Below, one piece after another: positions 1-8,807 of a DNA stretch of 64,000 bases. Source of the stretch: Streptomyces antibioticus (GTDB lineage: Bacteria > Actinomycetota > Actinomycetes > Streptomycetales > Streptomycetaceae). The number at the start of each line of letters is the position of its first letter. The first letter of the stretch is position 1. The position numbers and the translations under genes are program-made. The stretch spans positions 62,001-126,000 of the forward strand of contig NZ_KQ948430.1 of the NCBI RefSeq assembly GCF_001514065.1, in the 5' to 3' direction. Below the pieces are notes generated by a model, which saw nothing but the letters and a program-made list of their open reading frames with translations, was not told the DNA's origin and did not search any database.

Positions 1-903
1 GTACCGGGCCGCGTGGCACACCTGCGGATCGGCGTACGTGGGGTCGACCCAGGCCAGTTGCTCCGGGGTGAGCCGGCCGCCCCAGTACTCGATGATCATC
101 TGCGAGGAGGTGGGGCTGCACCAGGCCTCGCCGCCGTTGTCGTACTCGGGGTACTGGCCGGCGTGGATCTCCTGCGAGTACCGCGGGACGCTCAGCTCCT
201 GGGCCAGCCCGGGCGTGGAGGCCGGGACGGTGAAGCGGTCGGGGATGTCGGAGCCCATCGCGCCGAGCCGCCAGACGGTGGGGGTCTTCTTGGTGCCCGG
301 CTTGCGGTAGAGGGTCAGCCGCAGGCGGTACGAGGTGAGGCGCAGCCCCGTCGCCGGGTCGTCGATCGCGAAGGTATCCGTCCAGATGCTGCTCTTGTCG
401 TCCGTCTGGTCGTCCACCGAGGTCCGCCGGATGTCCTGGTCCCCGGCCGCCCAGCGGCCCATGACGTACCAGGGGGTGTCGGTGCCGTCGGAGTACGTGC
501 CCTTCAGCTCCACCTGGAGCCAGGTGCCGTCCGGGGTGTGCGCGTTCCAGGACGCGATCGCCTCGGTCGAGGGGACGGCGAGCTTGTGGACGGGCGACGT
601 CCAGCTCGCGTACTCCCAGTCGGCCGTCTTGCCGGTGTGCGGGTCGGTGTACCCGACGGTGCCCGCGGCGGTCCCGATGACCAGGCCCGGACGGGCGCCC
701 GCGACGGCACGCGTGCCCTTGGCGAGACCGCCGCGCCAGTCGGCGTACGACGTCCAGAAACGGTTGTCGACGAGGCGGGCGGAGGCCTGGGCGGGACCTC
801 CGGCACCGCTCGTGGCGACGGCCGGGCCCGCGCTGCCCGCGACCGCGGCGACGACCGCGGCGGTCAGAACGGCTCTCCGGGACGGCTGTTCGGCTCTGCT
901 CAT
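1..903 (-). CDS. Secreted C39-family peptidase (3' part missing)
   Basis: The first 301 codons are visible; the gene runs off the left edge. The N-terminus reads like a twin-arginine signal (PSRRAVLTAAVVAAVAGSAG), so export through Tat is likely. A beta-rich region with many Trp and Thr residues follows (about residues 45-220). Near the end, GGEAWCSPTSSQMII matches the catalytic-Cys motif of C39-like peptidases (Peptidase_C39_2), which cut peptides after export. The catalytic His lies beyond the edge. I chose the ATG at 903, which has a GGGGG tract about 10 bases upstream; an in-frame ATG at 921 is possible. Substrate unknown. The family call is from the Cys motif and domain layout only. Confidence 0.75.
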   Translation of the reverse strand, partial: MSRAEQPSRRAVLTAAVVAAVAGSAGPAVATSGAGGPAQASARLVDNRFWTSYADWRGGLAKGTRAVAGARPGLVIGTAAGTVGYTDPHTGKTADWEYASWTSPVHKLAVPSTEAIASWNAHTPDGTWLQVELKGTYSDGTDTPWYVMGRWAAGDQDIRRTSVDDQTDDKSSIWTDTFAIDDPATGLRLTSYRLRLTLYRKPGTKKTPTVWRLGAMGSDIPDRFTVPASTPGLAQELSVPRYSQEIHAGQYPEYDNGGEAWCSPTSSQMIIEYWGGRLTPEQLAWVDPTYADPQVCHAARY

Positions 904-1024
904 GGACGGAACGACCCCCATAGTGTGTCCGAGTTCGGGCAGGTCCACTGCTCGTTCGTGCGCCAACTATGACCACAATCGACAGCCTCCTGCCAGCACT
1001 TCGAGCCATGCCACGCCCACGAAT

Positions 1025-1040
1025 ATTGGCCTACACCACT
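1025..1040. promoter_or_regulatory. Possible DasR-like (dre) operator
   Basis: ATTGGCCTACACCACT matches the known 16-bp DasR consensus at about 12 of 16 positions by eye. It lies between the divergent peptidase (start 903) and kinase (start 1105) genes, where an operator could act on either. A partial match like this can occur by chance. Confidence 0.25.
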
Positions 1041-1104
1041 GGCATGACCTGCGACGGCTAAAGTGCACAGCGCTCACGCTCCCCCGACCCCCAGGAAACC
1101 GGCC

Positions 1105-1725
1105 ATGCGCGACCTCGTCTCCCGGCTCCGCCGGCTCCCCCCTTCCTGCGGGCCGGTCCGGCTGGTCGGTGTCGACGGACACGCCGGCTCGGGGAAGTCC
1201 ACGTTCGCCGGGCGGTTGGCGGCGGAGCTCGGCGGGGCGCCGGTGCTGCACCTCGACGACATCGCGAGCCACGCGGAGTTGTTCGACTGGACCGGGCGGC
1301 TGCTGGAGCAGGTGATCGAGCCGTGGCGGCGGGGCGAGAGCGCGCACTACGCCCCCTACGACTGGCACGCCCGGCGCTTCGGACCGCCACGGGATCTGCC
1401 CCCGGCCCCCGTGGTCCTCGTCGAAGGTGTCGGGGCCGGGCGGCGCGCCCTGCGACCGCACCTCGCCCAGCTGCTGTGGATGGAGTTGCCCCGCGAGGAG
1501 TCCTGGACCCGGGGGCGCTCCCGGGACGGAGCGGAGCAGCGGGAGTTCTGGGAGGGGTGGGTCCGGGCGGAACGCGCGCACTTCGCGGACGACCCTTCTC
1601 GGCCGTTCGCCGATCTTCTGGTGCGGCAGATGGAGAAGGGGTACGAGGTGCTCACCGGGCCTGCCGGGACCGTTGGACCGGACCAGAAAATCACTCAGGG
1701 TGAGGGACCATCCGCAGTGTGCTGA
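1105..1725 (+). CDS. Uridine-kinase-like P-loop NTPase
   Basis: A 206-residue cytoplasmic protein with a Walker A motif GHAGSGKST near the N-terminus (about residues 28-36), followed by the LHLDD segment usual in uridine/cytidine kinases and related small-molecule kinases. The rest is short and rich in Trp and Arg. It probably transfers phosphate from ATP to a nucleoside or other small molecule; the substrate cannot be read from sequence. The ATG at 1105 starts right at the conserved domain; an upstream in-frame GTG at 1063 would add 14 Pro-rich residues with no ribosome-binding site. It stands alone, divergent from the C39 peptidase gene. Confidence 0.7.
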   Translation: MRDLVSRLRRLPPSCGPVRLVGVDGHAGSGKSTFAGRLAAELGGAPVLHLDDIASHAELFDWTGRLLEQVIEPWRRGESAHYAPYDWHARRFGPPRDLPPAPVVLVEGVGAGRRALRPHLAQLLWMELPREESWTRGRSRDGAEQREFWEGWVRAERAHFADDPSRPFADLLVRQMEKGYEVLTGPAGTVGPDQKITQGEGPSAVC

Positions 1726-2157
1726 ACTTGTGAAGACCCTTGCGGCCGAACTTCCCGGAGTGCTTCAACTCGGCTTGACCGACTGGCCGTACAGGACTTA
1801 CGTTCTCAATGTGCGGCCTTTCGCAGCCGCCCGCAGTCGCGAAGCCCCCGGTTGTTCCCCCGTGATCGGGGGCTTCGTTCTGCCCTCAACTCCCTTTTCG
1901 GGCGCTCCGAGGCGCGATTCGCTCACCCTCGGTCACCATGCGGAATGCGCCCCATCTGCTCCCACCTCGCCAAACGGCCTGTGCGGCACCCTACGGCGGG
2001 CCCTGCCCCCGCAGGTACGATGCCCTCGGTGCGACCTACGGACGGCAGCTCTGCGCACCGTTGCAACTCCGGTCCGCAGCAAGGCGGTTCGATCAAGGCG
2101 GTCGGCGGGCGACGGCTCGGTGACCAACCAACGGGGGCACGGTTTGTGGGGGACGTG
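1726..2157. other. Intergenic region, 432 bases
   Basis: No convincing gene is seen. Short open frames here are Pro/Arg-rich and lack a ribosome-binding site. The one structured element is the hairpin at 1840-1877. The last 20 bases hold the GGGGGA ribosome-binding site of the AAA+ gene. A small RNA could lie upstream of the hairpin, but nothing in the sequence identifies one. Confidence 0.5.
1840..1877 (+). terminator. Terminator-like hairpin
   Basis: CGAAGCCCCCG (1840-1850) pairs perfectly with CGGGGGCTTCG (1867-1877) across a 16-base loop, followed by a short T-containing stretch. It lies 115 bases after the kinase stop and probably ends that transcript, or an unseen short RNA. Confidence 0.6.
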
Positions 2158-4014
2158 ATGGACTTCGGCATGCAGGGCTCCAAGGCCCCGGCCGACCTCG
2201 CCTGGCTGCGAGGTGTGGACGCCTACACGATGGGGGCCTATTCGCAGGCGGAGGAGGAGTTCCGGGCCGCGGTGCGGATGGACCCGGGGATGGCCGACGG
2301 CTGGCTCGGGCTGCACGCGCTGCGCATCGACACGACGACCGCGCTGCTGCGGATGTTCCGGCACCGCGAGCGCTTCGGGGAACAGCGCGCCCGGCATCGC
2401 AGGACCCTCAACTCCTGGTACTGGCTGGGCTGGTGGGTGCAACCGGTGCTGGAGAGCCCGCGCGACCTGCTGCTCGCGCACGCCTCGCACTGGCTCGACG
2501 GACGCCATGTCCCGGAACTGGACCGGGCGTTGGCGGGCCTGCCGCCGGTGGACGCCGATCCGCAGGTGCGCTTCCTGCACGCCTGCCGGTCCTATCTCGT
2601 CAAGGACTGGGACCAGCTCATCCGGCACACCGACCCGTTGATCGACGATCCGCTGCTCGGCATCGAGGCCGGCCTGTTCGGCGGCATGGCACGGGTGCGG
2701 CTGGAGATGTACGGCCAGGCGGAGCCCCTGCTGTCGGCGGCGCTGATGCGCTGTCGCAGCGAGCAGCCGCAGCGCAAGGAACTGCGCTACTGGCTCGCCC
2801 GGGCGCACGAGGGCACCGGCCGCTCCGCCGCCGCACTCCCCCTCTACCGTGCCGTGCACCGCGTAGACCCGGCGTTCATGGACACCTCCGCCCGCCTCGC
2901 GGCGATCGCCGAGGGCGACGGCTACGACGACGCGGCCGACCTCGCGGCGATCACCCTGTCCGGCGCGCAGGACGTCCTGGACGGGCCGGACGGTCTCGAT
3001 CCGCTGTTCGGCACGGAGGGCCGGGACCTGCGGCTGTCCGAGCCCGACCTGCCGACGGGCCCGCTGCCGCAGGTGACCGACCCGGCGGTGCGCGAGAAGC
3101 TCGCCACCTCCCCGACCCTGCCCGCCGGCCCCACCGACCCGGTCTTACTGGAGGAAGCGCTCAACGAACTGGAGCGCATGGTGGGCCTGGAACCCGTGAA
3201 ACGCCAGGTCAAGGCGCTGTCGGCGCAGTTGAACATGGCGCGGCTGCGCGCCGGGCAGGGCCTGCCGGTCCAGCCCCCCAAACGGCACTTCGTCTTCTCC
3301 GGCCCCTCCGGCACCGGCAAGACCACCGTGGCCCGCATCCTGGGCCGCGTCTTCTACGCCCTCGGCCTCCTGGGCGGTGACCATCTGGTCGAGGCCCAGC
3401 GGGCCGACCTCGTCGGCGAGTACCTCGGGCAGACCGCCGTGAAGGCCAACGAGCTCATCGACTCCGCGATCGGCGGGGTGCTGTTCGTCGACGAGGCGTA
3501 CTCCCTCTCCAACTCCGGATACGGCAAGGGCGACGCGTACGGCGACGAGGCCCTGCAGGTGCTGCTGAAGCGGGCCGAGGACAACAGGGACCACCTGGTG
3601 GTGATCCTGGCCGGCTACCCCGAGGGCATGGACCGCCTCCTCGCCGCCAACCCCGGACTGTCGTCGCGCTTCACCACCCGCGTGGACTTCCCGTCGTACC
3701 GCCCGCTGGAGCTGACCTCGATCGGTGAGGTCCTCGCCGCGGAGAACGGTGACGTGTGGGACGAGGAGGCACTGGACGAGCTGCGGTCGATCGCCGGGCA
3801 CGTGGTGGACCAGGGGTGGATCGACGAGCTGGGGAACGGGCGGTTCCTGCGGACGCTGTACGAGAAGAGCTGCGCGTACCGGGATCTGCGGCTGTCGACC
3901 TACCCGGGGATGCTGACCCGGGACGACCTGTCGACGCTGCGCCTGCCGGATCTGATGCAGGCGTACGGAGAGGTGCTGTCGGGGCGGGGGCCGCAGGACC
4001 CGTCGGCGCTGTAG
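2158..4014 (+). CDS. TPR/AAA+ ATPase, EccA/CbbX-like, with a TTA codon
   Basis: A 618-residue cytoplasmic protein. Residues about 1-260 are helical and TPR-like (AYTMGAYSQAEEEFRAAV). Residues about 340-600 form a CbbX/SpoVK-type AAA+ domain with Walker A GPSGTGKT (382-389) and Walker B VLFVDEA (441-447). TPR plus one AAA+ domain is the layout of EccA of type VII secretion systems, but no other ESX gene is nearby, so a link to secretion is inference. Codon 330 is TTA (3145-3147), a rare Leu codon needing the bldA tRNA, so full translation may wait for late growth. The ATG at 2158 follows GGGGGA; the open frame upstream has no family resemblance. Confidence 0.8.
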   Translation: MDFGMQGSKAPADLAWLRGVDAYTMGAYSQAEEEFRAAVRMDPGMADGWLGLHALRIDTTTALLRMFRHRERFGEQRARHRRTLNSWYWLGWWVQPVLESPRDLLLAHASHWLDGRHVPELDRALAGLPPVDADPQVRFLHACRSYLVKDWDQLIRHTDPLIDDPLLGIEAGLFGGMARVRLEMYGQAEPLLSAALMRCRSEQPQRKELRYWLARAHEGTGRSAAALPLYRAVHRVDPAFMDTSARLAAIAEGDGYDDAADLAAITLSGAQDVLDGPDGLDPLFGTEGRDLRLSEPDLPTGPLPQVTDPAVREKLATSPTLPAGPTDPVLLEEALNELERMVGLEPVKRQVKALSAQLNMARLRAGQGLPVQPPKRHFVFSGPSGTGKTTVARILGRVFYALGLLGGDHLVEAQRADLVGEYLGQTAVKANELIDSAIGGVLFVDEAYSLSNSGYGKGDAYGDEALQVLLKRAEDNRDHLVVILAGYPEGMDRLLAANPGLSSRFTTRVDFPSYRPLELTSIGEVLAAENGDVWDEEALDELRSIAGHVVDQGWIDELGNGRFLRTLYEKSCAYRDLRLSTYPGMLTRDDLSTLRLPDLMQAYGEVLSGRGPQDPSAL

Positions 4015-4027
4015 CCCCCGCCCGGCG

Positions 4028-5113
4028 CTACTTGGCGAACGCCTCCTCCGGTTCATCGCTCGCCCGGGGCTCGGTCACCTTCACCTCGGTGGCCTCCCGG
4101 TGGGCCGGGTCCGTCACCTCGCCCACCAGGAGTTCGAGTACGTCCTCCAGGGCGACCAGGCCCAGCACCCTGCCCGACGCGTCCGCCACCTGGGCCAGAT
4201 GGGTCGCCGCGCGGCGCATCACCGTCAGGGCGTCGTCCAGCGGCAGCTCCGACCTGAGGGTCGTCATGGAGCGCCAGATGTGCTGGGGCACCGCGCGCTC
4301 GGACTCCTCCAGGTCGAGTACGTCCTTCACGTGCAGATAGCCCATGAAGGCGCCGTTGTCGGCGGCGACCGGGAAGCGGGAGTAGCCGGTGCGCGCGGTC
4401 AGCTCGACGACCTGGCCGGGTGTGACCGAGGGGCCGACGGTGACCAGGGAGTCGCTCTGGAGCAGGACGTCCGTGACCGGGCGGGAACCCAGCTCCAGGG
4501 CGTCCTCCAGGCGTTCCTGCTCCTCGGGGTCGAGGAGACCGGCCTGACCGGAGTCCTCCACCAGGCGGTTGAGCTGTTCGCTGGTGAAGACCGCCTCGAC
4601 CTCGTCCTTGGGCTCGACGCGGAAGAGCCGCAGGATCGCCTGGGCGCAGGCACCGAGGGCGATCGTGATGGGCTTGCACACCCGGGCGAAGGCGACCAGG
4701 CCGGGGCTGAGCCACAGCGCGGCCTTCTCCGGGGCGGCCATCGCCAGGTTCTTCGGAACCATCTCGCCGATGACGAGGTGGAAGAAGACGACCGCGGCGA
4801 GCGCGATCACATAGCCCAGCGGGTGGATCATGCCGTGCGGCAGGTGGATCCACTCGAAGACCGGCTCCAGCAGATGCGCGACGGTCGGTTCGGCGACCGC
4901 GCCCAGTGTCAACGAGCACACGGTGATGCCGAACTGGGCCGCCGCCATCATCTGCGGCAGCCGCTCCAGGCCGTACAGCACCTGCCGGGCCCGGGCCGTG
5001 CCGAGCGGTTCGATCTGGCTGCGGCGGACGGAGACGAGCGCGAACTCGGCGCCGACGAAGAAGCCGTTGGCGAGCACGAGCAGCCCGGCGAAGAGGAGTT
5101 GGAGCACGGTCAT
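4028..5113 (-). CDS. CNNM/HlyC-family membrane protein with CBS pair (short form)
   Basis: A 361-residue inner-membrane protein. An N-terminal DUF21/CNNM domain with three to four membrane helices (starting LLFAGLLVLANGFFVGAEFALV) is followed by a CBS pair (about residues 200-330). Unlike its neighbour it ends in an acidic tail without a CorC_HlyC domain. Relatives are annotated as hemolysin-like but are linked to Mg2+/Co2+ transport; the exact ion is unknown. The start ATG overlaps the stop of the upstream paralogue by 4 bases (ATGA), so the two are probably translationally coupled and may work as a heteromer. Confidence 0.85.
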   Translation of the reverse strand: MTVLQLLFAGLLVLANGFFVGAEFALVSVRRSQIEPLGTARARQVLYGLERLPQMMAAAQFGITVCSLTLGAVAEPTVAHLLEPVFEWIHLPHGMIHPLGYVIALAAVVFFHLVIGEMVPKNLAMAAPEKAALWLSPGLVAFARVCKPITIALGACAQAILRLFRVEPKDEVEAVFTSEQLNRLVEDSGQAGLLDPEEQERLEDALELGSRPVTDVLLQSDSLVTVGPSVTPGQVVELTARTGYSRFPVAADNGAFMGYLHVKDVLDLEESERAVPQHIWRSMTTLRSELPLDDALTVMRRAATHLAQVADASGRVLGLVALEDVLELLVGEVTDPAHREATEVKVTEPRASDEPEEAFAK

Positions 5114-6435
5114 CGGGCGGCCTCCACGACGACACCCGTGCGGACCAGGCGGACCCGCTCGGCGCGATAGTGGCCGACGCGGCGCACCGACAGCCGCCAG
5201 CCGGGCAGTTCGGCCTTGTCGCCGACGGCGGGGATGCGGCCGAGCAGGTCGGCGATCAGGCCGGCGACCGTCTCGTACGGGCCCTCGGGCACGTCGAGGC
5301 CTATGCGCTGGAGGATGTCGACGCGGCAGCTGCCGTCGGCGTCCCACGCGGGGCGGCCGTCCTCCGGCGGGGCGGCGGCGAGTTCGGGCACGTCCTGACC
5401 GTCGTGCTCGTCGCGGACCTCGCCGACGATCTCCTCGACGATGTCCTCCAGGGTGACCACGCCGGCCGTGCCGCCGTACTCGTCGACGACGACGGCGATG
5501 GGCTGCTCGCTGCGCAGCTGGGCGAGGAGCGGCTGGACCGGGAGGGTCTCCGGGACCAACAGCGCCGGGCGGGCGATCCTGCCCACCGGGGTGCGCAGCC
5601 GCTCGTGGGTCGGGACGGCCAGCGCGTCCTTGAGATGGACCATGCCGACGATCTCGTCGATCTTCTCCCGGTAGACGGGGAAGCGGGACAGGCCGGTGGC
5701 ACGGGTGAGGTTGACGACGTCCTCGGCGGTCGCCGACGACTGGAGTGAGCTGACCTTCACGCGCGGGGTCATGACGTGCTGCGCGGTGAGTTCGGCGAGC
5801 GACAGGGTCCGCACGAACAGGTCGGCCGTGTCCTGCTCCAGCGTGCCGGCCTGTGCCGAGTGCCGGGCCAGGGAGACGAGTTCACCGGGGGTGCGGGCGG
5901 AGGCCAGCTCCTCGGTGGGCTCGACGCCGAGGGCGCGGACGAGGCGGTTGGCCACCGCGTTGAGCGCGGCGATGACCGGGCGGAACAGGCGCGCGAAGGC
6001 GTGTTGCGGGCCGGCGACGAAGCGGGCGACCTGCAACGGCTTGGACACCGCCCAGTTCTTGGGCACGAGTTCGCCGATCACCATCTGCACGGCGGACGCC
6101 AGCAGCATGCCGATGACGACCGCGACACCGGAGACGGCCCCCTCGGGGATGCCGGTCGCGGTGATCGGGCCGGACAGCAGCTCCGCGAGCGCCGGTTCGG
6201 CGAGCATGCCGACGACCAGGGAGGTGATGGTGATGCCCAGCTGGGTGCCGGAGAGCTGGAAGGAGAGCTCCTTGAGCGACTCCACGACCGTACGGGCGCG
6301 TTTGTCGCCCTCGGCGGCAGCCTTCTCGGCGTCCGGCCGCTCGACCGTGACGAGGCCGAACTCGGCCGCGACGAAGAAGCCGTTGGCGAGGATCAGCAGG
6401 AAGGCGGCTGCGAGGAGCAGCAGGGGGATGGTCAT
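5110..6435 (-). CDS. CNNM/HlyC-family membrane protein with CBS pair and CorC domain
   Basis: A 441-residue inner-membrane protein, first gene of the pair. Order: signal-like first helix, DUF21/CNNM transmembrane domain (about 1-190), CBS pair (about 205-330, ending in the conserved VVVDEYGGTAGVVTLEDIVEEIVGE region) and a C-terminal CorC_HlyC domain (about 345-430). This is the full-length family layout. Members bind adenine nucleotides through the CBS pair and are thought to move or control divalent cations. It is a diverged paralogue of the gene it overlaps, suggesting a tandem duplication with loss of the tail in one copy. Confidence 0.87.
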   Translation of the reverse strand: MTIPLLLLAAAFLLILANGFFVAAEFGLVTVERPDAEKAAAEGDKRARTVVESLKELSFQLSGTQLGITITSLVVGMLAEPALAELLSGPITATGIPEGAVSGVAVVIGMLLASAVQMVIGELVPKNWAVSKPLQVARFVAGPQHAFARLFRPVIAALNAVANRLVRALGVEPTEELASARTPGELVSLARHSAQAGTLEQDTADLFVRTLSLAELTAQHVMTPRVKVSSLQSSATAEDVVNLTRATGLSRFPVYREKIDEIVGMVHLKDALAVPTHERLRTPVGRIARPALLVPETLPVQPLLAQLRSEQPIAVVVDEYGGTAGVVTLEDIVEEIVGEVRDEHDGQDVPELAAAPPEDGRPAWDADGSCRVDILQRIGLDVPEGPYETVAGLIADLLGRIPAVGDKAELPGWRLSVRRVGHYRAERVRLVRTGVVVEAAR

Positions 6436-6562
6436 GATGCCGCCGCCTCACCGGTATGTCGGGAGGGGGCGGCGCAGGTACTACAGGACGATCCGTCCAT
6501 CGCTGGAGGGAATCACTCCTCGGGTAGCAGTGGGGCCGCTGAGGGCCGATCGGGACATCAGC

Positions 6563-6591
6563 GGCGGAGGCGCGACGAAAACGTCTCCGCC
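6563..6591 (-). terminator. Hairpin ending the rib-his transcript
   Basis: GGCGGAGGCG (6563-6572) pairs 9 of 10 bases with CGTCTCCGCC (6582-6591) across nine bases. It lies 26 bases beyond the PH-protein stop, in the right place to end the leftward rib-his transcript and to separate it from the CNNM genes. Confidence 0.55.
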
Positions 6592-6616
6592 AACAGATTA
6601 ATCAAGACAGGGCCCT

Positions 6617-7060
6617 CTACGGCAGATCCCTTGTGCCGCGGGCCTCGACGAGCGCCCGCAGCGCGCGGGCGTCGGTGATCGCCTGCTGCTTGGCGATGCC
6701 CGGCTGGATGCCCAGGGCGGGCAGGCTGGTGCCGTCGCTGAGGTTGAGGAACACCCAGGGGTCACCGGGGCGGAGGTTCACCTGGATGATCTCGGCCCAG
6801 TCGAGGCGGCGCTTGCTCGCGATGTTCACCACGGTGACGCCGGAGTCGTCGGCGACCACCTTCACGCGGGCCAGCATGGCCAGGACGCCGAAGATGAGGG
6901 CCGCGGTGACGATGAAGCTGAGCCGCTCACCGGGGCCGAGCTTCTCCAGGAGCAGCGCGATCGCGGTGATCGTGGCGAAGATCGCGACACCGGCGGTGAG
7001 CAGCACGGCCCGGGTGCGGCCGGGGCGGAAGGTGACGGGGAGGGCGGGAGCGTCGGACAT
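6617..7060 (-). CDS. PH-domain membrane protein
   Basis: A 147-residue protein with two predicted membrane helices in the first 65 residues, then a compact beta-rich domain (about 70-135) with the pattern of bacterial PH (bPH2-like) domains, including RRLDWAEIIQVNL and PWVFLNLSDGTSLPALGIQ. The role of such proteins is unknown. It is the last gene before a terminator and starts 15 bases after hisG, so it is probably co-transcribed with it. The PH call rests on pattern and length, not on a named motif. Confidence 0.7.
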   Translation of the reverse strand: MSDAPALPVTFRPGRTRAVLLTAGVAIFATITAIALLLEKLGPGERLSFIVTAALIFGVLAMLARVKVVADDSGVTVVNIASKRRLDWAEIIQVNLRPGDPWVFLNLSDGTSLPALGIQPGIAKQQAITDARALRALVEARGTRDLP

Positions 7061-7074
7061 GGTGGTGGGGTCCC

Positions 7075-7932
7075 TCAGAGACGGCAGGCGTGGATGGCCG
7101 TCGTCAGGATGGCCCGGGCGCCGATGTCGTACAGGTCGTCCATGATCCGCTGCGCCTCCTTGGCAGGGACCATCGCGCGGACGGCGACCCAGCCCTCGTT
7201 GTGCAGCGGGGAGACGGTCGGGGACTCCAGGCCCGGCGTGAGGGCGACGGCCTTCTCCAGCTGCTCGACGCGGCAGTCGTAGTCCATCATCACGTAGGTC
7301 CGGGCGACGAGGACGCCCTGGAGGCGGCGCAGGAACTGCTGCACCTTGGGCTCGTTCTCCGAGGAGGTGTCCGCGTCCGTGCGGCGGATCACGACCGCCT
7401 CGGACTTCATGATCGGCTCACCGAAGACCTCAAGGCCCGCGTTGCGCAGCGAGGTGCCGGTCTCGACGACGTCCGCGATGACCTCGGCGACGCCGAGCTC
7501 GATGGCGGTCTCGACGGCGCCGTCGAGGTGGACGACGGAGGCGTCGACGCCGCTGTCGGCGAGGTGGCCCTCGACGATGCCCTCGTAGGAGGTGGCGACC
7601 GTCTTGCCCTTGAGGTCCTGGACGTCGGTCGCGGTGCCGGGCTTGGCGGCGAAGCGGAAGGTGGAGCGGGCGAAGCCGAGCGGGAGGATCTCCTCGGCCT
7701 TGGCGCCGGAGTCGATGAGCAGGTCGCGGCCGGTGATGCCGATGTCGAGGCGGCCGGAGGAGACGTAGATCGCGATGTCGCGGGGGCGGAGGTAGAAGAA
7801 CTCCACCTCGTTCCCCGGGTCGACGATCCGCAGTTCCTTGGACTCGCGGCGCTGCTGGTAGCCGGCCTCATGCAGCATCTCCGCCGCAGGTCCTGACAGG
7901 GAACCCTTGTTGGGGACGGCGATGCGCAGCAT
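7075..7932 (-). CDS. hisG: ATP phosphoribosyltransferase
   Basis: A 285-residue long-form HisG that joins ATP and PRPP to give phosphoribosyl-ATP, the first step of histidine synthesis. It starts MLRIAVPNKGSLSG as expected; the E/D-rich segment ADVVETGTSLRNAGLEV is the PRPP site, and residues about 210-285 form the extra C-terminal domain that binds histidine for feedback control in this form. It follows hisE by 49 bases and precedes the PH-protein gene. The other his genes are absent here, the usual split in Streptomyces. Confidence 0.96.
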   Translation of the reverse strand: MLRIAVPNKGSLSGPAAEMLHEAGYQQRRESKELRIVDPGNEVEFFYLRPRDIAIYVSSGRLDIGITGRDLLIDSGAKAEEILPLGFARSTFRFAAKPGTATDVQDLKGKTVATSYEGIVEGHLADSGVDASVVHLDGAVETAIELGVAEVIADVVETGTSLRNAGLEVFGEPIMKSEAVVIRRTDADTSSENEPKVQQFLRRLQGVLVARTYVMMDYDCRVEQLEKAVALTPGLESPTVSPLHNEGWVAVRAMVPAKEAQRIMDDLYDIGARAILTTAIHACRL

Positions 7933-7981
7933 GAGGTCGGCTTCCTTTGCGTGATGGGGCGGAACTGTGGAACAGGCGGAC

Positions 7982-8254
7982 TCAGAGGTGGGCGTAGACG
8001 TCGTCCAGCGAGATGCCGCGGGCGACCATCATCACCTGGACGTGGTACAGCAGCTGCGAGATCTCCTCGGCAGCCGCCTCCTTGCCCTCGTACTCGGCGG
8101 CCATCCAGACTTCGGCGGCTTCCTCGACGACCTTCTTGCCGATGGCATGGACGCCCTTGCCTACCAGTTCCGCGGTGCGGGAGGTGGCGGGGTCGCCGTG
8201 CGCGGCCTTGTGCTGGAGCTCGGTGAAGAGCTCCTCGAACGTCTTATTGGACAT
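7982..8254 (-). CDS. hisE: Phosphoribosyl-ATP diphosphatase
   Basis: A 90-residue all-helical MazG-fold enzyme that removes pyrophosphate from phosphoribosyl-ATP, the second step of histidine synthesis. The metal-binding acidic cluster [13 protein letters not shown] and the final [16 protein letters not shown] are typical. I chose the ATG at 8254 (MSNKTFEEL), the usual HisE start; upstream frame extends without support. It stands alone rather than fused to HisI, 34 bases after ribH, at the boundary of the riboflavin and histidine parts of the cluster. Confidence 0.95.
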   Translation of the reverse strand: MSNKTFEELFTELQHKAAHGDPATSRTAELVGKGVHAIGKKVVEEAAEVWMAAEYEGKEAAAEEISQLLYHVQVMMVARGISLDDVYAHL

Positions 8255-8288
8255 GGTGACGCTCAGCCTATGCCACACCCGCCGTCCG

Positions 8289-8774
8289 TCAGCGCCACGG
8301 TTCAGATACTGAGCGGAGGGTGGCCGCGGTCGCCACCGCCGCCGTCACCGCCTCGTGCCCCTTGTCCTCGTTGGAGCCCGCAAGGCCGGCCCGGTCCAGG
8401 GCCTGCTCCTCGGTGTCGCAGGTCAGCACGCCCATGCCGACGGGGACACCGGTCTCCACGGAGACCTGGGTGAGGCCCTGGGTGACGCCCTGGCACACGT
8501 ACTCGAAGTGGGGGGTGCCGCCGCGGATCACGACACCGAGGGCGACGATCGCGTCGTAGCCCCGCCCGGCCAGCACCTTGGCGACGACCGGGAGCTCCCA
8601 GCTGCCGGGGACCCGGAGCAGGGTCGGCTCGTCGATGCCCAGGTCGTGCAGGGCGCGCAGGGCGCCGTCGACCAGTCCGTCCATCACCTTCTCGTGCCAC
8701 TGCGCCGCGATGACGGCGACCCGCAGGTCGCCCACGTTGCGTACGGACAGCTCCGGTGCACCCTTGCCGCTCAC
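8289..8774 (-). CDS. ribH: 6,7-dimethyl-8-ribityllumazine synthase
   Basis: A 161-residue lumazine synthase, joining the RibA-pathway pyrimidine with 3,4-dihydroxybutanone phosphate in the step before riboflavin synthase. The active-site loop [14 protein letters not shown] (about residues 79-92), with its catalytic His, and the substrate site FN-equivalent region [12 protein letters not shown] are visible. Length is normal for the icosahedral enzyme. Located 33 bases after ribBA in the riboswitch-controlled operon. Confidence 0.96.
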   Translation of the reverse strand: MSGKGAPELSVRNVGDLRVAVIAAQWHEKVMDGLVDGALRALHDLGIDEPTLLRVPGSWELPVVAKVLAGRGYDAIVALGVVIRGGTPHFEYVCQGVTQGLTQVSVETGVPVGMGVLTCDTEEQALDRAGLAGSNEDKGHEAVTAAVATAATLRSVSEPWR

Positions 8775-8807
8775 GTTCTCAGGTCTCCTAGATGTGCTTT
8801 ACAGGGG

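Noticed and set aside
13-972. Plus-strand frame at the left edge
   Set aside because: The minus strand encodes the signal-peptide-bearing C39 peptidase. The plus frame lacks motifs.
1726-1840. tRNA or other stable RNA before the 1840 hairpin
   Set aside because: No acceptor stem, T-loop (GGTTCRA) or other tRNA sign is present in the right arrangement.
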